Shown: piece by piece, positions 1 through 10,500 of the stretch
Layout: each line of letters begins with the position of its first letter
How positions within the stretch are numbered: position 1 is the stretch's first letter
Origin: Trifolium pratense
Lineage: Eukaryota > Streptophyta > Magnoliopsida > Fabales > Fabaceae
Direction: 5' to 3'
Length of the DNA stretch: 64,000 nucleotides
NCBI RefSeq assembly: GCF_020283565.1
Contig: NC_060059.1
Coordinates: forward strand, 16,672,933-16,736,932
The notes under the pieces: generated by a model
Databases searched by the model: none
What the model was told of the DNA's origin: nothing
Seen by the model: the letters and a program-made list of their open reading frames with translations, nothing else
Position numbers and translations under genes: made by a program

Positions 1-1873
1 AGAAAAAAAAAAAGACGAGACAAAAAAAAACGAATTCTAAACAATTTTTTTTAGAAATTAACCTGAGTGTTTTTCAGTTTGAGGGTACTTTTGGTTCTCT
101 TTCACACTCCCTCTTTTTAGAACTTCTCCATTCTGTGCGAGTGACAATTTTCTGGCGTTAATATTAGGTATTGGAGTTCATAATTATTTGTTAATATAAT
201 CATTTAAATATTGTGATAAAAATACTATTTCTAATTGAAAAATTGTGGTCAAAGTCAAATATTAAATTTATGGTAAAATTGTGGTCAAAGTCAAATATTA
301 AATTTATGGTAAAATTGTAATTATAATTGTAAAAATTGGTCAAATTTTTCAGTCAAGTATAAAATTTTTAGTCAAAATATATTTTCCTTAAACATTAAAT
401 TTAATTATTAAAAATTGTAATACTAATTATTAAAATACTATATTCAAGAAGTTTTATGTAGTAAAAAAAATGTAGTCAAATATTTTACATCTTTTAATTA
501 TACATATTACAGTAAAAAAAATTATACATATAAACATACATTAATTACTCAATCAAAATATCCAAACATAGTCTTACAACATCTCTCCAATAGTGATATC
601 ACTATGAGTATCATACATTACTAATAAGTGGTTCCTACGATGCTATATAATATTTATGTAACACATATATATTTTGCTCCAATGGTAATACCACTTTGGG
701 TATTATACATTAGTTACAGGTGGTTCATTCTATATTTATTTTTTTAACTTAAATTAATGATACGGTACCTTAAATAAAGTACGGTATATATCATAAATTT
801 TGATATTTTCTATGCCACATCATGAAACTCTAATTGGTAAAGATGACCACCAAAATCATATATAATCTCATAAATATCAAACAATGAGAATAGTTTTTTT
901 TTTCACGGTTCTTATATTTCAATTTCCCAAACCATGAGGGATGACAAAAGATTGAATATTTGGACTATTATTAGTAAAAAAAAAAAAAAATGGTTCAATT
1001 TTTTATGCTAGCAGGGCCTCATGTTTATTATACATGCTATAACTTTCAAGTTAGAGCAACAAACATACCGTGAGTTGGTTCTCCTCATTATGATCAATAT
1101 ATTGACTCTAATTAATGAATATTTAGAAAAAATATATATATCGTAAGAAAAATTAGATTTTTTACATCAGATACATTTATGTAAAATAATTGTCGATTTT
1201 TTTTTTTTGAAAATATATGCATAGTTTAACCTTTTTTTGTAGTTAAAGAGGATTAATGCCCAAAAAGAAAAGAACTATAGAGTTACATAAATATATTTAG
1301 GCATGCAAGCCCCATATATATCACAAAAAAGAAGACTAAAAATCGCATTAGGAGGGGTCTCGGTAACATGAACGTTAAAAGAATCCAAAGAGAAGCTAAA
1401 ATTAGACAGCAAATCAACATTTCTATTTTGCTCTCGCCAAGTATGATTAAACTGCACGTACTAGTCAGTTCAATTTTAAAAGCTCTTGAATACGGCGCAC
1501 CAAGGTAGGCGGATTACCAGTTATTTTAACTTTCTCCAAGATCATGTCAACCAGACTTTTTGAGTCACTTTCCACTTGAAGGTGGTGGAAACCCTAACTC
1601 CAAGCAAGCTGCATTCCCAAGTACATTTCCCACATTTCGGCGGTGAGAGTTTCACAGGTTCCTATTTTGCACGAGTATCCTTTAATCCATTTGCCATCCG
1701 ATTTTCATCCAATGACATTATATATAGCATTGATTAATCCTAACAAACTAATCAATGACTCATCATCCTTCTAAATCTTTTTAAGAACAAGATTAATCTC
1801 ACCTAGTGTATCTTATGCCCTTTCACTCAACCTGGACCTGATTCTCTAGTGAGACTCAGAGTACCCAAACTAA
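1..1873. other. AT-rich intergenic DNA, no gene seen
   Basis: Apart from the 36-bp tandem repeat, this stretch holds only short open frames without recognisable protein content. Around 573-735 there are weakly repeated MITE-like phrases (CTCCAATAGTGATATCACTA, CTCCAATGGTAATACCACTT) that resemble decayed ends of 'CTCCAATG' type MITEs. No promoter or RNA gene was recognised. Confidence 0.5.
239..310. repeat. 36-bp perfect tandem duplication
   Basis: Two identical 36-bp units (239-274 and 275-310) sit back to back, each containing GTGGTCAAAGTCAAATATTA. The identity is perfect, so the duplication is recent. The surrounding DNA is AT-rich with no gene. Confidence 0.85.
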
Positions 1874-2134
1874 GAGCAACTCCAACATTGGTACTTTGAG
1901 GTAGTATGCCAGCCTGGAGAATAATTTTGGATGATATTAGCTAAAATTTATTATTGGAGTATTCCAACGTGGCATCACCGTGCTTTCAATATATGCAACG
2001 ACACTTTGAGCAAGATTTTCATGGTCATGTGACCATATAGTCACACTTACATATTTGTTTATTATTTATGAAATAATTAAAAGAATAAAGTTGTACCATT
2101 AGAGTAAAAATAAATGAGTTGTTTGATGTGGCTC
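1874..2134. mobile_element. Tourist-like (PIF/Harbinger) MITE
   Basis: The element starts GAGCAACTCCAAC and ends GATGTGGCTC and is flanked by TAA on both sides (1871-1873 and 2135-2137). A 3-bp TAA target duplication with GAGCAxxTCC-type ends is the usual signature of Tourist-like MITEs. It has no coding capacity. A second copy of the right-flank phrase TCTAATATGACCC lies at about 2197, so the neighbouring 60 bp may be debris of a related element. Confidence 0.6.
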
Positions 2135-2582
2135 TAATATGACCCTTTTTTTTTAAGAAGCTAAATTAGCTCACTCAAATTGGCACCAGCAAGATGCTCT
2201 AATATGACCCATAAGATAACATTTGTAGGATTTACTATTGGAGGTGCTCTAACAAACGATCCAAAACAGCTCTGCATTGCAAACCACTTAAGTGCAACTC
2301 TTCTTCCCCAATTGCAACCACAACAGAGAGAAAATGCGAGGACTGCCACCAGAATCCGCCACCGGACTGAACTTGTCAGATCACCCCCAGGATCAAAGAC
2401 AGTTACTGGAGGTGTGGTTGATCGAACCGAGGCAAACAAAAACCACTCAAAGCTTTTTGACGGAGACGGGTGGATTTAGACACACCCAATTTTTCTCTTG
2501 TTAGATAATAGGTATTGAGCTTATAAGTGTTATTGGGCTTATAAGTTTTGTATATCTTTTAGTATTCTAGTCTTTTAAGTTG

Positions 2583-2583
<1 letters not shown>
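2135..2583. other. Unassigned sequence, possible captured fragment
   Basis: The sequence is less AT-rich than its surroundings, especially 2290-2480, and is open on both strands over about 90 codons, but neither translation is recognisable. It could be a gene fragment carried by a transposon or chance. It ends at a TA microsatellite. Confidence 0.3.

Positions 2584-2644
<61 letters not shown>
2584..2644. repeat. (TA)n microsatellite
   Basis: About 60 bp of pure TA repeat abut the foldback element that starts at 2645. Another short TA run lies on the element's other side (3043-3054), so the element appears to have landed inside a TA tract. Confidence 0.9.
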
Positions 2645-2646
<2 letters not shown>

Positions 2647-3042
2647 GGTGGGATCAAATTACACCGGTGTAACATTTGAGTAATGTTACACCGCTCAATA
2701 ACGGTTTAACGAATATAAATTTTACAAAATCCACCGTTAGATTGAAAGCTTATATCGTATAGATCATCCATGTTGAATTTTACAAAAATCTAAAATCGTT
2801 TGATATGTTATTGAGACCGATGAAGATTAATGGTTTATGCGTTTTTATTGAATACCGTTAATTTTGATCTATCTCAAAAACATATAAAACGATTTTAGAT
2901 TTTTATACAATTCAACATAGATGATCTATACGATATAAGCTTTCAATCCAACGGTTGATTTTGTAAAATTTGTATTCGTTAAAGCGTTATTGAGCGGTGT
3001 AACATTACTCAAATGTTACACCGGTGTAATTTGATCCCTACC
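2645..3042. mobile_element. Foldback MITE inserted in a TA microsatellite
   Basis: The two ends are long inverted repeats: GGGATCAAATTACACCGGTG on the left is matched by its reverse complement at about 3017-3037, and the complementarity continues inward for roughly 190 bp per arm, leaving almost no loop. TA repeats flank both sides. The inner arm sequence (about 2705-2800) is clearly related to the foldback element at 52590-52992. No coding capacity. Placement in TA tracts recalls the rice Micron elements, but family membership is only inferred. Confidence 0.75.
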
Positions 3043-3089
3043 ATATATATATATATGGAGTGTATCCGGTGAGAACTGATAATTATTAT

Positions 3090-3765
3090 GAGAAACGAGA
3101 ACTATTAATAATATCCATAAGATTTAATTAACGCATCAGATTAAAATACTCTCACTCACTTAAAATATCATACGATTATATTTGTGAGCATTAGAAAATC
3201 TTTCTATATATAAATTTTTCCTAATTTTCTTTTCTTCTTCTTCTTTTTCTTCTTTTTTTTTTTGTATCTTTTCCTAAATTTCTCTGTTCTATTTTTTTCT
3301 CTTTCAATTTTCAACTCTCTTCAACTTTACCTTTTTCTCTTCTTTATATTAAACATTCATCAAGTTTATGATTTACTACATTACAAAGCTCTCATTTTTT
3401 TCTCATGAGGGTCATCTCATTCTCCACCGCTCCAATTTGACAATCTAATAATCACAGCATGAAGTCTTTCTTTTTCAGTGAGAAGTGAAAATCGGCTCTG
3501 AAATTGCTGAACCAACAAGCAAATTTTGGCGTTAAACTCTATTGGCTCTATATCGAGTGAAGGATTTGAACAAACTTAGAGATGTAACCCAGTGATTCCA
3601 ATATCCTTTACTAAAAAAATGAAATCAAATAAAAGATTAGGAAAGATTTATATATAGAATGATTTTCCAATCTCACAAATATAATCATATGAGATTTTTA
3701 GTGAGTGGAATATTTTAATCTGATGCATTAATTAAATCTTAAGGTTACAATTAATAGTTATCGTT

Positions 3766-3769
<4 letters not shown>
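3090..3769. mobile_element. Second foldback element next to a TA/GA microsatellite
   Basis: Arms of about 134 bp (3090-3223 and 3638-3769) are inverted copies of each other; both start with GAGAAACGA when read inward and end in a TTTCCTA-like phrase. The 414-bp spacer contains a pyrimidine-rich CTT tract and nothing recognisable as coding. TA repeats lie on both sides (3043-3054 and 3770-3832). The arm sequence differs from the 2645 element, so this is a separate family using the same sort of target. Confidence 0.7.

Positions 3770-3857
<88 letters not shown>
3770..3857. repeat. Compound (TA)n(GA)n microsatellite
   Basis: About 62 bp of TA repeat is followed by about 25 bp of GA repeat. Confidence 0.9.
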
Positions 3858-3858
<1 letters not shown>

Positions 3859-4640
3859 TCGTTGTAACCAGGGGGGACCCAACTATAAATTATCAGTGTG
3901 GCTAAAAAATTTAGATACTATTAAAAAAAATCTTCATTCTGAAAATTCAATTAAATAACAAACCATATATGAGATTACTACTCATACAACATGTATTCAT
4001 AAAAAAGAACAACAATAAACCAAAAAATTTCTATTCAAAAAAAGAAATCAACAACTATATCTAAAAAACCACAAAATTTCTATTCGAAAAAAAAAGGACT
4101 ATAACTTATCGAATATCTGTTAAATCTTGCATATCGCTATTGTTTGATGTTTCGGAAGATCCTACCTTGGACCAAAATATATAGAACCCAAAATTATACT
4201 ACTTTATAGTTTATTTTTATATTAATCCAATTTTACTCGTATTATCTTATTTGAAAAATTAAATATCATATGTTAGTGCAATTGCTAATTTTACTCAATA
4301 CTACAAATTCAATTAATTATCCACTGTTTTTTTTCAAACAAAGTCAAAGTTGAATATTATAAAATTAAACTATACAACTTAAAATAATACTCTATGTATA
4401 ACAAAATAGTTAAAATCACCAATAATAGATTATGAATTAATATTTGCACCGATACTTAAACTAATATATGTACCGAGAGACTTACAATCATTAATAATAA
4501 ACTCTAAACTAATATTTACATTAATATTTGTACAAATATGTATATAAAATGTCTAAAAATTGTTTTTAATTTTTTAATTTTTTTTAAAAAAAAAAAAATT
4601 TGAGCTGGGCTGGTGTGGTCACACCAAGCCTTACATAGGT
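3858..4640. mobile_element. Partial hAT-like DNA element, related to 33422-34076
   Basis: From about 4258 to 4640 the sequence matches the element at 33760-34076: both share the phrases CAATTGCTAATTTTA and AATATTTACATTAATATTTG and end in a TAGGTCCGCT phrase. The left end is not preserved. No open reading frame survives. Assignment to hAT rests only on the terminal phrase of the better copy. Confidence 0.4.
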
Positions 4641-4875
4641 CCGCTACAACTTGTAACCTTTTATTTTATGCAAGTAATACAAATGATATTTCATTGAACT
4701 CAAGTCTCGCTTTGTCTTTTGGTATTTTGTATTGATTTTAACACCTCTATCCCATGACACTTGCAGAGGAGATTGTGTATCATGGTTGTTGATCGAAATC
4801 AGCACCGGAGAACCAAAAATGCGCTCATTGCCGCTGGGGTAAAAAACACATACGCCATTACCAAAAATCGTCGCC

Positions 4876-4973
4876 AGAAATTTCACCTTAAAAGTGAATA
4901 AGTGTCCGGGGATTCAAACCTCAACTTCTATATAATATATGCAATGTTCTTACCAACTAAGCTAAACTCAGTG
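4876..4973 (-). mobile_element. tRNA-derived SINE, uninterrupted copy
   Basis: Read on the minus strand it starts with an A-box-like TTTAGCTTAGTTGGTAAGAA, has a B-box-like GAGGTTTGAATCCCC, and ends in AAGGTGAAATTTCT. The same family occurs at 50700-51005, where it is split by a Stowaway-like MITE. This copy shows the uninterrupted order. Confidence 0.6.
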
Positions 4974-5256
4974 GAATATTGACTACCTAGATTTTAACCT
5001 AAATATTATTAACCAATATATATACTTCAACTAACTAGAAATCAAGATTAGTGATAACTGCTTCACACAATTAGGTAGGTGATCTCATCATAGAAAAACA
5101 ATCCTAATAGATTTTACATACATAAACATTTTACATACATAAAAATTATGATTTTACATATCGAAACGGCATATTGAAACGGTAAAATTTACATACAATT
5201 TTTAGATGTGCTATCATTCATTCTTAATTTTTATGTATGTAAAATCATAATTTGTT

Positions 5257-5416
5257 AGTAATCGTTAGTTGATTTAGTGGCGATTGGTGTTGAATTAGGT
5301 AGGGATGGCCACAGTTCGATCTCTCGCAAATACGATCGCGAAGGGATCGGAACTACTTGATGTCAGAACTGACATCCGAATCAGATTAGTTGATGGTGAA
5401 AAACCAAGTGCAAAAA
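5257..5416 (+). mobile_element. SINE with 16-bp target-site duplication
   Basis: The 160-bp body contains an ACAGTTCGATCTCTCGC B-box-like segment and ends in an A-rich tail. It is flanked by a near-perfect repeat (5241-5256 and 5417-5432; 15 of 16 match), as expected of target-primed retrotransposition. A second member is at 54940-55092. Confidence 0.7.
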
Positions 5417-5432
5417 AAAATCATAGTTTGTT

Positions 5433-7179
5433 GAAAATGTTATTGTTAAATCACTACATTAGATTCTCAGCAACTACTAATTAATTTTTTTTTAATCATT
5501 AGGTACTACATAGAAACCTACAGCTAGCAGCATCTAATTAATTGGCATCCTTTCAAAAAGCCTAATCATAAGCTAATTTGTTTTATCACCAATATATTTT
5601 CTTTGTCTTGGGTTTGAGATTACCATCTTAATTCTTAACCTCATTCTAATTAATTGTACTCATGCATAGTAGACATGGACTAATAATAAACACTTTTCCA
5701 CTGGGTTTCTTCCTAGCTCTTTTTATTCTTCCATGGGGTTCGATGTATATTCATGTTTGCTTTTGTCACATTCCTACCATAACCAATTTTATAGTGTCAT
5801 TGCTCTTATCAATCAGGCATATTTTGATGCTAGAGCCAAGGCCATGCTTATGTAAAATAATACATAATCAAGAAAGAAAAATAAAACTCAGTAACATATT
5901 GAAACCATATTCTGGTACCAACAAATGAATCTTATTCTACGTCAAATTGCGGTCATTTATTACTTACTTGCAGGAGAAATTTTAATCATCTTTTGCTGAA
6001 GATTTTAATGTGGGCCATTGTTCAGTCACACATGTACAATATGTGCATTCAATTTTAGAATGTCTGTCTCAATTGGATTTGAATTTTATGCATTAAAAAG
6101 TTCATGTTTTCTGGACTTTAGTAGTTGTTGAATTAAGATAGACGGTGCATAAAACATATACTTATTTTTAAAAAAAAATCTAAAATTTAAAATTTGTATT
6201 ATCTAATCTCAATCCAACAACTATCAAAATTCTAACTTTGACTTCTTTATCTATTCTAACTTTAAAGAAAAAAAAGTGAGATGGGGTGGGTGATTGGAAA
6301 TGTAAAGATAGTTGTTCTTCATGGCTTCACCCTTGTATTTTTCACACTAGAAAAACATACTACTAAAACATATCTTCAGGTAAAATTTACACTATCCGAA
6401 GATAACATCTGGTAAGATCGATTTGTACTATCAAAAGATATCTTTCTGGTAAGATTTGCACTATCGAAAAATATATTTCATTGAATAAGAGAACATGAAG
6501 GGATTCTGATCAATTTAAGATGGCAAAGCAACAATCAAATGTAAAAATAGGATGGTGGGAATAACAAACCCAAATTTATTTTGTAAATGGAACTTAACAT
6601 GCTTGGGCCCAACCCAATATATGGTGATACTTTTTTGCGGGGGGCGTACTTTTTGTGCACCCCCTACTTTTCTAATTTTACCCCTTCCACTACTTTATTA
6701 GCGAACATTGTAAAAATGAGAAAATTAGAATAAACATTGTTCGCTACTTAAGTAGAGAACTAGCTAACATCCCTATACATGAAATTTTAATGATTTTACA
6801 TTGTTCGCTACTTAAGTTGTGTTCTCAACTTAACTACCTAACACCCTCTATACATGAAATTTCAGGATTTTACACCATTCTCTAAAATTAATTAAATGAA
6901 CCACATCTAATTTCAAAATCTTCAACCACATCTCTAAAGAGGATAATAGAGTACAATGTAAAATCTTGAAATTTCATGTATAGTAGGCCAATTAGGGTTC
7001 CCATTATTTTGAAATGGGTCATCATGACATTCACTCATATTGAGCTCATATCTAATTAATTAATTAATTTCTAACTATAAATCCAACTGGTCTTTTAACT
7101 TTATTTGATCACTTAATCAATTAAGGTTCATAATTAATAAATAACTTTATTTTGCATGTTCTCTCTCAAAAGGTGTGAA
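5433..7179. other. Intergenic DNA upstream of VTE3
   Basis: No gene was recognised. Around 6365-6480 there is an imperfect tandem repeat of about 50 bp built on GGTAAGATTTGCACTATC-like units. Between 6690 and 7000 the phrases CATTGTTCGCTACTTAAG and CTATACATGAAATTT recur, once inverted near 6970, suggesting a decayed repeat element. The open frame at 5662-5928 has no recognisable content. Confidence 0.45.
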
Positions 7180-7330
7180 TATAAGTTTGGTGTGTCACAT
7201 ATTCCACAAGTCCTTGGCTGTGCCTCTCTAATAAATTGTACCAACAAGATAAAATCTAGCACACTATTTTTTTGATGTGATGGCAATGCCTCATTGGTGA
7301 ATGGAACAAGAGAGTCACAGGCATAATCCA
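7180..7330 (+). promoter_or_regulatory. VTE3 upstream block, copy 1 of 3
   Basis: This block lies 210-360 bp upstream of the VTE3 start codon and contains the phrases GTGTGTCACATATTCCACAA and CCTCATTGGTGAATGGAACA. Related copies occur at 10983-11125 and 11203-11280 ahead of the duplicated exon 1. It probably belongs to the original promoter, but no transcription start can be fixed from sequence alone. Confidence 0.45.
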
Positions 7331-7539
7331 ATCAGCACCACTACCATATATTATGTGGTTCATATCCACTTATTTATATTGCAATACAATCCATAATGTA
7401 CCTTACCATTTTTCAATTCAGTTACAAATTCCACACCATCCATGTCTCATTTATATGATATAAACTATCATAAATTATTATATATATCAAATTGTTAATT
7501 TCCTTGGAAGAATTTTAGTATTAATTTCTACAACTCTAT

Positions 7540-10500
7540 ATGGCCTCTTTAATGCTTAGTGGTGCTGAAAATATTAAGCTTATTAACAGCATAGTTCCAT
7601 CTGGATTAGGTTCTGTGAGTCTTAACTTTCACAAGAAGTGTTTCTTAAGAAAAAATGCAGTTTCATACGGTAACAAATACAGGACTATAAACTTGACACC
7701 GAGATGCAGTGTCTCGTCGACAAGGCCTTCTTCTCAGCCAAGATTCATCCAACACAAGAAAGAAGCATTTTGGTTCTACAGGTTTTTGTCTATTGTATAT
7801 GATCATATAATAAATCCAGGTCATTGGACTGAAGACATGAGAGAAGAGGCACTTGAACCTGCTGATTTGTATGACCGGAATATGCGAGTTGTTGATGTTG
7901 GAGGAGGAACTGGATTCACTACTCTTGGTATTGTGAAGCATGTTGATGCTAAAAATGTTACAATTCTTGATCAGTCTCCTCATCAGTTGGCTAAGGCTAA
8001 GAAGAAGGAAGCATTGAAAGAATGTAAGATAATTGAAGGTGATGCAGAAGATCTTCCTTTTCCGACTGATTATGCCGATCGATATGTTTCTGCTGGAAGG
8101 TATTGTGTGTTCACAATTTTTTCTTCACAATAACTATGCATCCTCTTAGAATTTCGGGTTAGGTCTAACTCAACTCTTATAAAAGTGATGTGTAACATGA
8201 GGACGGTCTAATCCATCACTTATAAACATATTTTCAGGCATTATCTCGTCTACGTCTTTCATTTTTATTTTTCTTTAAGCAAAAATATATGAATTGTCTT
8301 GGCATGAATTTTGTTAGAATAGCAACCTAGTTTAAAAGTAAAGGATATGAAAAAAAACGTAAATAGAGAGTTGTTGGAACATGATGAATAATTGGAGGAA
8401 ACTTGGTATTGAAGTAAACACATTGTGTTAGAACCATGTATAGTGTGAATTGGAAAAAAGACTCTTTAAGTCTCACATTGCTAAGATCACACTACTTGGT
8501 AGTGTTTATATACCACAAAGTGGCAACCAAGGGTGTGCCCTTGAGGTACCCACTTTTGTAAGAAAGGGAGATCGCACACAATGTCGAATATCACACACGT
8601 GCGCCGCCACTGCCGTCCAGCTCGGGACGGGCTGGGCTTAATTTTTTTAATACTAAGAGAAAGAAAATTTTGAAATTTCCTTTTATGTGTGTCCCTTAAT
8701 TCGCACATGTTAAATGTGCTTAGACCAAGCCTGAAACAGATTTTCAAATCTGTTAACGGTCAAATACGTGGCCTATTCTTTTGCCCACGTTTTTTCGTAT
8801 CCTCTGATTCCAGCTCCCTACTTGCCTATAAATACCACTTCATTTCTTCAATTTGAAACTCACTTCTGTTTCTCTGCATTCTGAGAAAACTGCTTCTTTC
8901 TTACTCTCTATTTTTTTTTTCGAAAATATTTTTGTTGTTTCCATCTTTGAACGGTTGTAACCGTAGAATTGATATTCGCATATCAATTAGAGTGGTTCGA
9001 AATTTCGTACCATATTATTATGGCCGATACTACAGTGCAGTAGTTTATCGGTATTTATTTGAAAAACGGCTGTTTTATCCTGGAGACTTCGCGGTTGATA
9101 TACTACAGTGCACTTCTTCGAGTAGTTCCGCGAAACGTCTTAAAGAAAGCGACCTAATACGCGACTCAGCCAATAATTTGTTTCGTTGCCAATTTTAAAA
9201 AAAAAAATCGTTTTATGTTTTTTAAAGTCAGTAAACCAGTTTTTAACAAGAGCACACAATGTTGATTACGATTGTGTCTGCCACTCTTAACTTCAATATT
9301 TTAGTGGAAAATGCTAACTTAATCTTAAACTTCATCGTTAAGTCAAAAATGCCAAAGTATAAAATTAATTTTTAATATTGGCTGTGTAACATAATTTTTT
9401 TTAATGGAAAATTGTTAGTATATTAGTTATTGTGTTAATTTTTTTTATACTTTGTCGGGACTTAACCCTGAACTTCCAACCCTTTTAATTCTTAGCTCAA
9501 CTATTTTAACTTATTGAGCTACTCATCTCACCCCGACTTTGTCTAACATGTAATACCACATTAGGTAGTGTATGTGCACAAACTTTATTTGAGCCTTGTC
9601 CATAAAAAAAAAAATTATATGAGCATTAGATTTTAAAGTCTCGTTAAATTTTAGGGTGTTTTTTAGTACTGAAAATTTCTCCATTTCTCTCGCTTCCCTC
9701 ACCCATATCATGAAGAATATGTTGGACCTATGGGAGCCTCACCGGGTTGGATCAGTATATTGGGCTTTGAACAATTATATAAGTGACCTTGACACAACAC
9801 GTTAATTCAAAATCTTAAGGCTACTTGTATGTCACTCAATCTCAACTCTTCCAACTAATGTGAGACTTAACTCATACTTGATAGATCTCAACATCACCAC
9901 TCAAGTGTTAGTCTCTCTGTGTCTACGATCCATCTTTACTCCCTTATTGTTCTCCCATCAACGGGCTCTGATATTACCGTTGGGCCGTGAGGGGGAGCGT
10001 CATTAGGTTGGATCAGCACATTGGACATTGAACAACCACACAAGTGACTTGGGCACCACACTTTCACTGAAAACCTTAAGGCAACATTATGTTTATGAGT
10101 CATCTCACTTATATGTTGCTCAATCTCAAATCTTCTAGCCAATGTAGGACTTAACCCACACTTAATAAATCTCAACAAAATACTGTTACAAATATAGCTT
10201 TACTTTACAAAGATGGAGGTAGCCGGAAAATTCATAGTCATGGTAGATATAATGGTAGTCTAGTGACGAGAGAGTTTGTGACTAAGAGCAAAAATCTTAT
10301 TTTTCTTTTCGTAGGCGAGCTTTCGGTTATGGGAAACTTGCTAGAGAGGCGGTGTTTAAAAAGTCAAACTTCTCCAATCATAAAGGAGATGACAAGGAAT
10401 ACGAATATGATGTTTGTTTTTAAGATCGACTATCATTATCATGGTGGCGAGAAATTGCTTTTGAATGCGGTGGAGCTCCAACGAGAATGGTGGTAGTTTG

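Noticed and set aside
5662..5928. 88-aa membrane protein
   Set aside because: Hydrophobic composition follows from AT-rich DNA; no homologue or context was recognised.
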